The notes under the pieces are model-generated. The model did not search any database. It was given only the letters and a program-made list of their open reading frames with translations, and was not told the DNA's origin. A stretch of 64,000 nucleotides of DNA, from the NCBI GenBank assembly GCA_963931865.1, contig OZ007507.1, positions 7,995,847-8,059,846 of the forward strand, given 5' to 3'. Shown here one piece after another: positions 1 to 10,259 of this stretch. The first letter of the stretch is position 1. Each line of letters opens with the position of its first letter. This DNA comes from Axinella damicornis. Its lineage: Eukaryota > Porifera > Demospongiae > Axinellida > Axinellidae. A program made the position numbers and the translations under genes.

Positions 1-150
1 AACAGTAGTTGGTCAGACATCTCACAGAATTGTTCAGACATAAATATGTTTGGAAATTTGATGTCAACAAGTGAATGCGCATGAAATAATATGTACAACT
101 ACACTTTACAGGTTGACAGCACACAAAAACATAACAATGTACTGTAACAC

Positions 151-624
151 TTATACTGAAAGTGCCCATTCCTCCCAGTCATCAAGCGTTACTGGTGAGT
201 CTGTCTCACTGTCACTGCTTTCAGCCTCCTGGCCAACGCGCTGCTTCTTTCTTGGTGGTGCTCGATATTCCTCCGCCTCTTGTCGCTCCACCATAGCTCT
301 ACGGCATGAGTATACCTGCTTTTTCAACAGCAGCATGGCTCTTGCGTGCATCTCACTGGCAGTGTGTTCTTTACAACTGGATGCTTGCAGGTTCGCTGAG
401 CCCTCGATGTACGCTGCACTGTAGTTGCGACACCCCACCAGTCGGTCTCTGAACCTCGCACAAATTGAACATTTCAGAGCCACGACACGACTACAATCCG
501 CACGATCCGTATCGTAGGTGAGCCAAACAGATTTGTTGAGAGTTTTGTCGCTTTCTGCTATCCACCTGTCGACGATTGACTTCTGTACAGCGCGCTTACC
601 AGCAGCTCCACAGCGACCGGACAT
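151..624 (-). CDS. TTF-type zinc-finger protein (C17orf113/ZNF862-like N-terminal domain)
   Basis: This single open frame of about 157 codons starts at the ATG at 624; an in-frame GTG lies just upstream. The protein has an N-terminal basic segment, then SVWLTYDTD, the KCSICARF cysteine pair, a GCRNYSAAYIEGSANLQ block and CKEHTASEMHARAMLLL. That order matches the TTF-type zinc-finger module found at the N-terminus of hAT-derived and ZNF862/C17orf113-like proteins. A basic PPRKKQRV stretch resembles a nuclear localisation signal, and the tail is acidic (SSDSETDSPVTLDDWEEW). No transposase core follows, so this is a stand-alone domain, a terminal exon, or a cut-down transposon gene. Role inferred: nuclear nucleic-acid or protein binding. 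Confidence 0.6.
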   Translation of the reverse strand: MSGRCGAAGKRAVQKSIVDRWIAESDKTLNKSVWLTYDTDRADCSRVVALKCSICARFRDRLVGCRNYSAAYIEGSANLQASSCKEHTASEMHARAMLLLKKQVYSCRRAMVERQEAEEYRAPPRKKQRVGQEAESSDSETDSPVTLDDWEEWALSV

Positions 625-639
625 CTCGACCACTCATAG

Positions 640-1780
640 CTACATGTGTTCGGTCATGTGAGCAAAATGATCAGATTTTGTCCGATGACCGGCCGTTATC
701 GCGCGCACTGTACTTGGTGCGCACTCGGCATGTCAGCTGCGACACGACCTTCACTCCAGCCTCAATCCCCGTCTCGCAGTCTAGCCATGTCACTGTTTGA
801 CAGTAGCGATTGTACTGCACAACCTATGTTTCATGTTTGACCTTCCTTACAGAGTTCTATGCTCTTCGGAAGAACCCTTCCACACCTTTGGAAGAAAACT
901 TCCGGTTTTCACAGGAAGCCTTCTGGTTTGCAGCAAAGCTGTACCACAAAGATGTTAAAAAAACATTTTGGTTCCCAGGGTGTTTATGTAAGTTAGTAAG
1001 GGCTCTATTCCATACACCATACATGCAGCAAGGTTCATCATGCTTGTTTCTCCACTGTGCAGCTTTTACCGATGGCTTCATCCCTTGTGGCACTTGCATC
1101 TACGAACAAGAGTATCATGAAAGCGTCACTTATGAGAACTGTCAAGAAGCTCTGTGTATGATAGCAACAATGAGAACTGAAGCTCTGTGTATGATAGCTA
1201 TCAGGAGTTTGTGAACTGCCAATGGGTTGTGTAACTAGAGTGCATCCAAATTCATAGTGATGTTGGGCTGTCCAAGGTGAATGAACCACTCGTAGCAAAC
1301 ACTTTGCAAGGGTGTTTGTTTGCTTTGGAACAACTTGCAGGAAATGAACACCTTATTATTTTGGAGTGCTTGTAATCAGTCAAGGTTTCCATAAGCCACT
1401 GTAGATGACCTTTCCAGTATCCCAAGTACTGTAATTCCTTATAATTGTGATAATTATTGTTCTTACTGTGTTCACATCCTGGAGTAATAAAGAGGTCAAT
1501 TACTATGTTTGTGTAACAGAATGCTGCAGGAATGCAACAGCACCCTCCATCCCCATGCCAGGCCAAAACTACGGCCACAATGATGATGGGGAGAGGGTCC
1601 TTAAGCCATAGATACTGCCCCCTGGGGACTCCACCGTGGGACCACTATGGGACCTGTGTACTACGAATCTGCAGTTTCACATGTGAGGGAGTGTGTGTGT
1701 GGTGGGTGTACGTGAGCATGTGATGAGAGAAAGAGTCGCATGCACGTGTACTGGGAGGGAGAGTGTAAACAACAGAACTG
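640..1780. other. No recognisable gene
   Basis: I see no convincing coding exon here. Open frames are short and unlike any family I know. Near 1142-1200 a motif of about 20 bp (AGCTCTGTGTATGATAGC) occurs twice in tandem, which is the only local structure noted. Confidence 0.4.
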
Positions 1781-1789
1781 TGTAAATAT

Positions 1790-2306
1790 GCTTCGCTCGC
1801 TCAGCTACTTCCCCCTCATTCGCCTACCGTGAGTAATCCGGCGCCGGACAGCTCTCTGTGCAGAGCTGCTGCTCCCCAATTGCGTCTGCTTCAGCTGCTG
1901 CTCGCCGCTTGCGTCCGCTTCGAATCAGCTGCTGCTCCCTGGCCCGATTGCATCCGCTTCAACTGCTGCTCCCCGTTTGCGTCCACTCCCAGCTGCTGCT
2001 CCCTGATTGCGCCCGCTTCAGCTGCTGCTGCATGCTCGCCGCTTGCGTCGCTTCAGCTGCTGCTCCCCGGCCCCGATTGCGACTGCCGATTGCATGCATC
2101 CGCTTCCAGCCCCGGATTCTAGCCCATTGTTCTCTAACATTCTTCGCGGAGTTCGAGGTTCAGTAAATAAATTAAAGTACAAAGGTCGCGCGTCACTATA
2201 GTCTAGTCCCACCCCACGAACATCCCACTTCCGTCACTCACAGACACACACACACAGACACACACACACACACACACACGCACGTTAAAATCTTAATGTA
2301 TTGATA
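1790..2306 (+). repeat. Composite interspersed repeat with internal minisatellite, copy A
   Basis: The order is a unique 5' block (GCTCAGCTACTTCCCCCTC...), a GC-rich minisatellite of imperfect units built on CAGCTGCTGCTCCC and GCGTCCGCTTC, a 3' unique block (TTCGCGGAGTTCGAGGTTC ... CCCCACGAACATCCCAC), a CA-rich microsatellite, and an end at CGTTAAAATCTTAATG. An inverted second copy at 9,782-10,252 has the same order and the same two ends, which defines the unit. Open frames across the minisatellite on either strand are periodicity artefacts. No transposase or reverse transcriptase is visible, so the element is non-autonomous. Confidence 0.7.
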
Positions 2307-2464
2307 GGCTGGAATTTCCCCCAGTGGCACATGGATACACAATCATGCTATTTCAGTCACAAAGATTACACCACCCTATTTTCAGTCACACCTTGTAAAC
2401 GTCTGGCTTATGTAGCAACCAGGTCAAGAATTGAGCTCATTGCAGTTTGGTTTCGGTATTCAGA

Positions 2465-2521
2465 CATGCCACTCCCACCTCCAGTCTTAAATACACCAAC
2501 AACTGGAGGTGGGAGTGGCAT
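2465..2521. repeat. Perfect 21-bp hairpin
   Basis: CATGCCACTCCCACCTCCAG is followed after a short AT-rich loop by its exact reverse complement. The arms are 21 bp around a loop of about 15 nt. It is probably a tiny MITE or the end product of an inverted-repeat element. Confidence 0.7.
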
Positions 2522-3369
2522 GGGAACACTTGGGAGAGTATATAGAATTTTATGTATATGTGTGTATGACCAGTACAAGTACATATTGCTGCTCCATGGC
2601 CAAAATATTTTATTGTAACATTCTCTTCTCCCTTCCAGTCTCCCTCTCCCCTTTTGTCCCTCTCTCTGTCCTTGCTTTCCCTTCCTCCTGCCCCTACTCA
2701 TGGTCCCTCCCTCCCCCTAACCTCTCTGCACCCAGGCTGTCCCAGGACATAGTCATTATAGTAAAAATATTATAATAATTATGAGATCAATTCCGATCCC
2801 ATTTTGATGGCTACCCTGTGATGGGGGGAGGAAATGACTGAGGACACAAAGGCACACTTTGAGTCTTGGCAACAGGTGAAAACGTTCATGTGGCATTACA
2901 TCCCACCCCATGCAGATACATAGCAGCTGACCCCTTCAGTGCTTACCGTCTATTCTGTTACTGATGTGGATGTGCTTTGTGCTTTTTGCGAATAATGCTG
3001 GAGTGGGAATGTGTGGTCTCTCCTGACGAGTGAAAAATTCCCATCTTCCCTTCCCCTCTCCCCTTGTTCTCTTCTACAGTGGTTCCTATCCCCTAAGCAC
3101 ACCTCTCCAGCATCAACCACCTATCAGGATTCCCTCACAGCCTTTGAGAGTGTGCAGAGGGTCACCAAGATGAGGAGCTAGAACTCCTTTTGCCATGCAG
3201 TCAGGAACTATAATAATCTCTGTGTATCAGCACATATTCCCCCCCAGCTTTCAAATGTTGATTGTGGCTTGTGTTTTTATCTCTCTTCCTGTGGATCATA
3301 AATATTTCAGGGTGGGTGGAGGGATTGGGGGGGGAGCATACTCTTCTGCATGGCATGATAGCAAAGTTT

Positions 3370-3620
3370 CTTCAGACAGACAATGCGATGCACAGGCAAG
3401 TAGGTAGGTAGCCCAGGCATGTAGGTTACCCTGAATGTAGGAATAATCCGAAGATAGAGCCCCGACGCTGTAGCACCAGAGAATTTGATAAGTCCAGAGT
3501 GAAGTAGAGTACTCGCTCTGTTTCACGCTCAAGACAACCAGACCGGGCACGGAGTTCCTGGCATGTAGGGAGCCCTGAACATGAAAATAATCCAAGGGGA
3601 TAGAGCCCTCACTTTGTTCA
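3370..3620. repeat. Diverged tandem duplication
   Basis: Two copies of a unit of roughly 110 bp are recognisable by the shared GGCATGTAGG, ACCCTGAA/GCCCTGAAC, AATAATCC and GATAGAGCCC blocks in the same order. No coding potential was seen. Confidence 0.45.
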
Positions 3621-3788
3621 CCCTATGCTGTATACTGACTCCTAGTCCCTGTCTTGAGCCTCACGAGCTCAGGAGCTCTCACCTCCCTCACCTCGTCTGC
3701 CGAATTCTCTTTTAGCTCAGGAGCTCTCACCCCCCTCGCGTCGTCAGTGATTTTTTATTTTTGCAAGGGCAGGCTTGGGGTGAGCGCG

Positions 3789-3901
3789 TAGTCTCGTTCC
3801 CAGACCCAAACAACCCCAGCGAAGATCGCTTGCAGTATCCTTCCCCGCGAGATACTGCAAGCGATCTTCGCTGGGGTTGTTTGGGTCTGGGAACGAGACT
3901 A
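3789..3901. mobile_element. MITE of the GTTCCCAG family, perfect palindrome
   Basis: Two 50-bp arms (3790-3839 and 3851-3900) are exact reverse complements around an 11-nt loop. The element proper begins GTCTCGTTCCCAG and ends CTGGGAACGAGAC, with TA on both sides, as expected for a Tc1/mariner-type TA target duplication. Perfect arms imply a young copy or ongoing conversion. The inner CGCTTGCAGTA motif is shared with the other family members in this window. Confidence 0.8.
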
Positions 3902-4580
3902 GTGAGCGCGCGGGCGGCCTGGGGCCGGGGGGCGGGGCAGGGCGGCCTAGGGGCCGCGCGCGGAGAATGGGGGTGGGGCTCGTTGTACTCACAATACACG
4001 ATCATCCATAATTAATTTATGCGTTCAGGTTCCGAATATACCCTGAAGTGCCATTCCTCTCGTGGCCAGACCCCATTCCGTCGTAAACACTCTTTTTTTA
4101 GTGGCAACCGTTCAAATTTTAGCGGCAATGCGCCTTGTAACGGTTTACTACGAAAGAGACGTCCTCTTCCATTGTCTTCAGACCACATGAGAAGTTATTA
4201 CAGACTCTGTACTTGCTTGCCAACAAGATTTTGGCGGAGTGTGATCAGCGTAGCAACGAACTGGACCAGCTGGAGGAGGAGTAGGTCACTTTGAGCCAGG
4301 TGAAAGAACTCACTGCACTAGCAACTGAAATCATGCCAAATGTTAACACTGACTTTGTTCTCTCTGTGTACCACTCCCAGGTCCCTGAGTGATGTCAGCT
4401 AGCTGTCTCCCGTGCAGTGGTCTGACTGGGGAGGCCTCTCCAACGGCCAGCACTGAGGGCCCGACACTGCTGGGAAGAATAGGTCAGCTCTCGGGTGAAA
4501 GTACTCCACATGCATTTTACGAATACAGTGGGATTTCGTGTATATACCGAGATACTGGGGGACTAGCCTCAAACTCAGGT

Positions 4581-4854
4581 GCGGAGGATGGGGAAAAGAG
4601 CACCTGGTATCCACTGTTTGTGCATGCACTTAATAACCATGTGGCAGATGACGTCGCAAAACTTTAGGGATGAGACTACAATGACTACACTGTCATATCG
4701 GGCAAGCTTCACATCAAACACGAACGGTATAACAATGACTTACCAAAACCAGTACGTAGACAGAGTCTCTTCGTATACTCCAAAGATGCCCTCTTGGGAA
4801 ATTAAGCGCATGCGCAAACAGTGGATACCAGGTGCTCTTTTTCCCCTCCTCCGC
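4581..4854. mobile_element. MITE with about 54-bp TIRs (TATCCACTGTT family)
   Basis: The left arm starts GCGGAGGATGGGGAAAAGAG and runs through CACCTGGTATCCACTGTTTG. The right arm (4801-4854) is its near-complete reverse complement. The interior of about 165 bp is not coding. The core TATCCACTGTT(T)..GCGCATGC also occurs in the TIRs of the 1.17-kb element at 21,461-22,626, which links the two families. Confidence 0.75.
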
Positions 4855-5183
4855 TACTTGGTGGCCTGTACGCCTGTTTTAACTCATTGCACACCAAAAT
4901 TAATTACGTGGGTATGACCCTAAGTGGAAGTCCCAGTGGCTTGATTTGTGTAGATAGCATTAGCTAGGCTGGACTACCTTATCTGATCACTGCCAAGTAA
5001 GCTTGTTTGAAGCCATTCTGTGTGGCTACACATCCTCGCTTACCAGCAATTCTCTGATTTTCATACTTCATACTCGCAGCCCTGACAAAGTTAGCCGATT
5101 ACCAAGATAGAACTTCTGCCTTCAGTACAAACCGGAGTCTGTTTGCTGCCTGTGGTCGAGAGAAAACTTCATACTTGACCGTA

Positions 5184-5480
5184 GAGCTGGGACAATATTA
5201 TATCGATTTTGCAATATATCGTCTATCTATCAATATCAATACGGCTTACTTAATATCGATTATAATTATCGTTTTGAACAAATATTGCATCCATATGGCA
5301 ATTATTGAGTGCATATCTTTCACATGCGCTGTTCTAGTTTCGGTCAATTGTTGCATGTATGTGAAAATAATGTACAGTTGTGTGAGCTGTATGCTACTGG
5401 ATACCAATCCAACCCACTACCGATATATCAAGTTCACAATAATTGATAATTATGCAAAATTTCACTATCGCCCAGCACTA
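5184..5480. mobile_element. Possible hAT-type MITE
   Basis: The AT-rich block begins AGCTGGGACAATATTATATC and ends with the reverse complement of TAGTGCTGGGCGATAGTG. GCTGGG-CGATA ends are common in hAT-derived small elements. Arm identity is low, and I could not settle an 8-bp target duplication. A solo end of the same kind (TAATGCTGGGCGATACTAG) lies near 7,950. Confidence 0.4.
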
Positions 5481-5866
5481 TTTGCTACAGTTCGATTTCG
5501 TCACCCCTTGAACAAGTACTTTCGTACAAGTACTTGACCGCCCTTGTGAACGTCATGGCTAACTCGTGAAATAGTACCGCCCCTTTCTGCCTTTCCTGAA
5601 TGGTGATGTAAGTGGAAAGACGTGACCTAATCTTATTACTACTGAATGGGCAGGAACTTACTCTCAAGCTGAAGACAGTTCCCATGAAAGTGCATTGTTT
5701 GTATCAAGCCACTATGTGAGATAATTGGGGCAGTTATCTGGCATCCTGCATGCAATGAGTTAAAGAGAGGGATGCTAATGAGAATGCAGGAAGAGGTTAG
5801 AAAAGTATTGTTCAAACACTGTGTTCCTACACATCCTCTTCAAACCACCTAACTCCATCACCGCAG

Positions 5867-5963
5867 GTTTTTAGAACTTGCTGCCAAGATTGTGGAGCAG
5901 AGTGTGGTTACCATGACAGCACACTGGACCAGCTAGAGGAGCATGTGGGCCAGTTTGAGTTAG
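5867..5963 (+). CDS. Exon of unidentified gene (LDQLEEHVGQFE)
   Basis: The exon is bounded by a CACCGCAG acceptor and a TTAG/GTTACA donor and reads ...HDSTLDQLEEHVGQFELG. It resembles the stretch at about 4,215-4,302 (NELDQLEEE-VGHFEP), where the reading frame is interrupted by TAG. The two look like duplicated exons, one decayed. The residues suggest a coiled coil. Not identified. Confidence 0.35.
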
Positions 5964-6304
5964 GTTACACCACTTTGCCCCTCACTTGCTTAGTACAAAC
6001 ACACCTCATCTGCCTGCCTTTCTCAACCAGTTACATAATTAGTTTCATTCCTCACCCCATCCCCTCACCCCTCATTCTGTTGTTCCCTCATCCCTCGTTC
6101 CCTCACTTCTCTCACCCCCTCACTCCTCACCCTCACCCCTCACATCCCCTCACCACAATAACCTTCCATTACGTCCCACCCTCTGATCCCTCACTCACAC
6201 CCTCTGATCCCTCACTCCTCATTCCCAATTCACGTAGCCATAATCCCTCCACAGTGTAAATGACCTATTTTTCACCCACATTCCCTCTCCCCTCATTTGG
6301 ACAG

Positions 6305-6439
6305 AGCCTCCTCAGCTTTTGGTGAGGCCCAGGCATTGATCGCTGTGGAGACCAACTTGGAAGAGCTAGAGGTGTGGCTGTTATCATGTGAGATCCAGAA
6401 GTTCTCCAATAGCCATCAGCAGATCTCATTGATCACAAG
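6305..6439 (+). CDS. Exon of unidentified gene
   Basis: A 135-nt exon lies between TTTGGACAG and AAG/GTGCAT. It is open throughout and reads ASSAFGEAQALIAVETNLEE followed by LEVWLLSCEIQKFSNSHQQ. The composition is helical. It may belong with the exon at 5,867 and those near 7,044-7,120 (LSTDLEENI...QVIKETKDR), 8,115 and 8,746, all on the plus strand, but the joins are not proven. Confidence 0.35.
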
Positions 6440-6796
6440 GTGCATATCCTCACACTGCACACACCCTCACACTATACACCATCAGGTGCACACCCTCACA
6501 CTGCACATCCTCAAACTACACCATCAGGTGCACACCCTCATACTACACCATCAGGTGCACACCTTCACACTCCACATCCTCACACACCGTCAGGTGTACA
6601 CACTCACACTGCACGTAGTAAGATATCCTTGCATGCACGCATCCTTGCGTGTACATCTCACATTGATCACACCCTCAGATAATTATACCCAAAGATTCAC
6701 GTATTAACCCGTGACATACACACCTTCAGAGTGCATACCTTTTCACATGTACACCCTCACACTACACAGTCATAATAGCAGTAGATTATTCACCCT

Positions 6797-6880
<84 letters not shown>

Positions 6881-7000
6881 CACACACATACACACACACC
6901 CCCCCCCCACACACACACACAACACACACACACCCCCACACACACACACACACACACACATGCACACCCTCACACACACACACCTTGGGACTATCTGCGT
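6440..7000. repeat. CACACCCTCACACT minisatellite grading into (CA)n
   Basis: A short-period repeat (CACCATCAGGTGCACACCCT variants) runs from about 6,450 to 6,610. A long (CA)n tract with C-rich interruptions follows at about 6,798-6,980. The open frames THTHTH and VCVCVC across it are repeat artefacts. Confidence 0.85.
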
Positions 7001-7699
7001 CCGTAATGTCTCTACTCCTTCCCATTGACCCATCTACCAACCCTTCAACCGGATCAGCTGTCGACTGACTTAGAGGAGAACATCGGATTATAGCAAGTCA
7101 TCAAAGAGACCAAGGACAGGTACATGTACTTGGGTTGACAGTGTCATGTGATGTAGTGAATTTACTGACAGCTGGTTGGTAGGGGTTTTCATATTCATAA
7201 TTGTAATTGACATTATTTTCACTAATGGGCAGTGGAAGCCAAGTCCCTTGGTACTTCCTGTGTTAGTTCCAAAACGATACACAACAAATTGCATCGCGTG
7301 AATACTCTACCTGTTGGCGATGATGGCGACAACACAGACAGAGACCACTCGTGGACCTACCTATTCTTTGGCTAGAGCGATGGGCGAAGTCTAACCAGGC
7401 TCTGAAAACTGAACAAAACCGGACCGCTGTTGGACTTACCTAATTTACATGGGGAGGGAGAAGGGTCTGGGCACACACGTACATTCGAGTTGTTGCCAGG
7501 ACAGAATATTGACCAGGCAAATCAGAAGGACTGGTTGCTAATGACGTCATGTAACTGATTTTTCTCCAGGCTTCAGTGTTTCCAGCGACTAGACACGGCA
7601 AATCGCTGTGCTATGCCGTGTTACATGCGAAACTTGAGGGGAGCAATGAGCAGATGGACTGTGATCATATGGTATCGCAGTTGATTCTGTCATGCTAAA

Positions 7700-7868
7700 A
7701 GTGGCCCTAGTCCCCCGGGTCCACTTTTGGTAACCAAAACTTGGCCACGCCCACCAGGTCCACTTTTTGGTTGCCAAAAATGGACCCCCGATGTCAAAAA
7801 GAGGTCCATTTTTGGCAACCACCGAAAGTGGACCTGGTTGGCCAGTTTTGGATGCCAAAAGTGGACCC

Positions 7869-7900
<32 letters not shown>

Positions 7901-7918
7901 TTGGCTGTCAAAAGTGGA
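7700..7918. repeat. Nested inverted repeats of a GTCCACTTTTGG motif, with a poly-G tract
   Basis: The motif GTCCACTTTTGG, or its reverse complement CCAAAAGTGGAC, occurs about seven times in alternating orientation, separated by short CCAAAACTTGGCC and CCACCAGG pieces. An uninterrupted G run (7869-7895) splits the last unit. It is an inverted-repeat element or hairpin array; no coding frame is credible. Confidence 0.7.
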
Positions 7919-8114
7919 CCCAAGATTAGCATTATCTTGGATCTTGGAGTAATGCTGGGCGATACTAGAATTGTTTTGCATATCCAGATACCCTTCCCAC
8001 TTATCACAATATAGTTACTAAAATTACTATTGGACATTTGAATTTCAAAAATACAACTTTACATTAGTTGTGGCTCCCGGGGCAAAGCACACTCACCATG
8101 TATATCTACTACAG

Positions 8115-8241
8115 GCATGTTGTTGTATGTCAGAGCAGTCTGGATGTGGAGCTGTGGGCGAATGGAGCTCTGCAGAGTGAGCTCGACTCCCAGGGGTTCA
8201 CCTTCCACTCCCTCACCGACTACAATCTGCAACTGGCCGAG
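8115..8241 (+). CDS. Exon of unidentified gene (SSLDVELWANGALQSELDSQ)
   Basis: A clean internal exon lies between CTACTACAG and GAG/GTAAGC. It reads HVVVCQSSLDVELWANGALQ then SELDSQGFTFHSLTDYNLQL. The alternating hydrophobic pattern suggests beta-sandwich folding. The next plausible exon (8,746-8,795) reads IDFYTVDITASWNVYS. I do not recognise the protein. Confidence 0.45.
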
Positions 8242-8745
8242 GTAAGCTCACTCCACTATTGTACAAAACGTGGTTGAAAGTCCCTTATAGACTGTTATAG
8301 TCCACCATTATACGTGTCAGGTGTGTGGTGAGTGTGGGGATGTGGTGTTCCTCATTGTGATCATGGTGGTGCTTCAGGGTATGGACCTACAATTATACCT
8401 ACCAGTACCTCTGACAGTTTTGGCAACGCAATCCAGGGCATGTGGTTCTGAGGTTTCATTCAGAAGAAATGCTCTTCAGGGTGCAATCAGTTCTACGCCC
8501 TAAACTGAGAAAAAGGTTATCATTCTATGTATGGTCCCACATGAAAGCAGACTGCTTACAGTAATGAATCTTTAGACGATCAATCCCCGGTACAGAATAT
8601 TGCAGCCATACTGGATCCCCCCACCCCACCCTAGCTATATAGCCTCAGTCCCAGGCTCTCTCCTCAAACTACCAGGGGGAGGAGAGAGCCTCGGATCGAT
8701 CTACCCTCCCTGCCCCTCACCCACGCTGCTCTGCCTTGCCTGCAG

Positions 8746-8795
8746 CATTGACTTCTATACGGTGGATATCACTGCATCTTGGAATGTGTACTCCG
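8746..8795 (+). CDS. Small exon of the same unidentified gene
   Basis: A 50-nt exon lies between TGCCTGCAG and CTCCG/GTAAGG and encodes IDFYTVDITASWNVYS. Its 3' partner is probably near 8,888, but that join is uncertain because a MITE follows immediately. Assigned to the same gene as 8,115 only by strand and proximity. Confidence 0.35.
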
Positions 8796-8979
8796 GTAAG
8801 GCCCTGTTTACAGGCACAGTGGGATGGCCCACTGGTGGAGGCCATCACCTAACGTTGTGATCACTGAAACTGTGTTGCTGTCCGCAGGACAGACCAAGGC
8901 CTCAAGGCCTTGTGTTATTCCTAACTCAAGCCATCCCCAGTTCTGATGAACCTGTGAGTGGTGCACCAACTGCTAACAC

Positions 8980-9022
8980 TAGCCTCGTTCCCAGGCTCCC
9001 ACGCAGCCTGGGAATGAAGCTA
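8980..9022. mobile_element. MITE of the GTTCCCAG family (minimal copy)
   Basis: TA-GCCTCGTTCCCAGGCT ... AGCCTGGGAATGAAGC-TA within 43 bp. It is the terminal repeats with almost no interior. Confidence 0.7.
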
Positions 9023-9047
9023 CTGCTAACACCTTCATGTTGTGATG

Positions 9048-9406
9048 TAGCCTCATTCCCAGGCCATACCCGCCGCCAGTATTTTGCAGAATTCTGGTTG
9101 CATGCTTGTCTCAGATCCATTCAAAAAATTAGCGCATGCACATAAGTGTGGCCATTGAAATGACCTTTGCACTTGAAGCCTAAGCTAGCTGGGAATTGCA
9201 AATTACTGTGTTCGTTCAAACGACTGTGCGTTTGTTTACGGGAAGACAGCTATGCCATAATTATAAACAGTGAAGGTGCACACCGCACACTCCCTCATCA
9301 GTGCGCATGTGACGAAAATTGAAATGGATCTTGAACAAGCAACTTGAAATCCTCAGTACTGCAAGCGATCAAATACCGGTGATGGGATGGCCTGGGAATG
9401 AGGCTA
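9048..9406. mobile_element. MITE of the GTTCCCAG family (about 360 bp)
   Basis: It starts TA-GCCTCATTCCCAGGCC and ends GGCCTGGGAATGAGGC-TA. The interior holds CCAGTATTTTGCAGAATTC and a TTAGCGCATGCAC motif; the same interior recurs inverted at about 11,005-11,070. Non-coding. Confidence 0.7.
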
Positions 9407-9781
9407 CAATCCATGTGGAACTAGCCATTACCACCACTCATTCAGTAGTAGCTACTACTATAAGAATTGTGGTGGTCACTACATGTACCTCTGACGGATG
9501 AAGTGTTTGATTTTTATCCCCCCTCCTTTCTCGTGCCCCATACCTACAGGCAAGTCCCTGCACTCCCTCCACCATCCCTACCTGCCAGTGTCTGTGGTCC
9601 TTAGAACTGGAGTCCCCACTCTCCCCTACCTCAATCCCTCCTAGCACGAATACAATGAGAGATCTGTAGTCATACAGTCATAGCAATCTGTACTAAATTC
9701 ATGCATGAAGTCCCTCAGTTGATGAAGATACGTATTACTATTTTTATTATTAGTGCATTATTTTGTGGATGAGTAGATATG

Positions 9782-9807
9782 TATCAATACATTAAGATTT
9801 TAACGTG

Positions 9808-9850
<43 letters not shown>

Positions 9851-10252
9851 CGGAAGTGGGATGTTTGTGGGGCGGGACTAGACTATAGTGACGCGCGACC
9901 TTCGTACTTTACGAACTCGAACTCCGCGAAGAATGTTAGGTCCGGGCATGGGCTGGAATCCAGCAAGCACAATCGGAGAGCAGCAGTCGAAGCGGACGTA
10001 ATCGGGGAGCAGCAGTTGAAGCGGACGCAATCGGGGAGTAGCAGCCGAAGTGGACTCGATCGGGAGCAGCAACGGAGGCAAAGGGGGAACAGCAGTTGAA
10101 GTGGATGCCGCAATCGGGCCCGGGAGCAGTAGCTGAAGCGGACGCAATCGGGGAGCAGCTCTGCAGTCTGCACAGAGGGCTGTCCGGCGCCGGATTACGC
10201 ACGGTAGGCGAACGAGGGGGAAGTAGCTGAGCGAGCGAAGCGAGCTCAGCTA
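9782..10252 (-). repeat. Composite interspersed repeat with internal minisatellite, copy B
   Basis: This is the reverse-orientation copy of the element at 1,790-2,306. It runs CATTAAGATTTTAACG, a TG microsatellite, GGGCGGGACTAGACTATAG, a GAAGCGGACGCAATCGGGGA-type minisatellite, and the end ...GGGGGAAGTAGCTGAGC. Different minisatellite unit numbers account for the length difference between copies. Confidence 0.7.
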
Positions 10253-10259
10253 CTTGTTA

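Noticed and set aside
1829..2212. Cys/Leu-rich frames on both strands
   Set aside because: Produced by the CAGCTGCTGCTCCC minisatellite. The inverted copy at 9,878-10,202 gives the same frames, which confirms they are not genes.
6770..7040. Open frames of TH or VC repeats
   Set aside because: They follow from the (CA)n microsatellite. The same applies to frames at 47,473-47,847 and 59,743-59,949.
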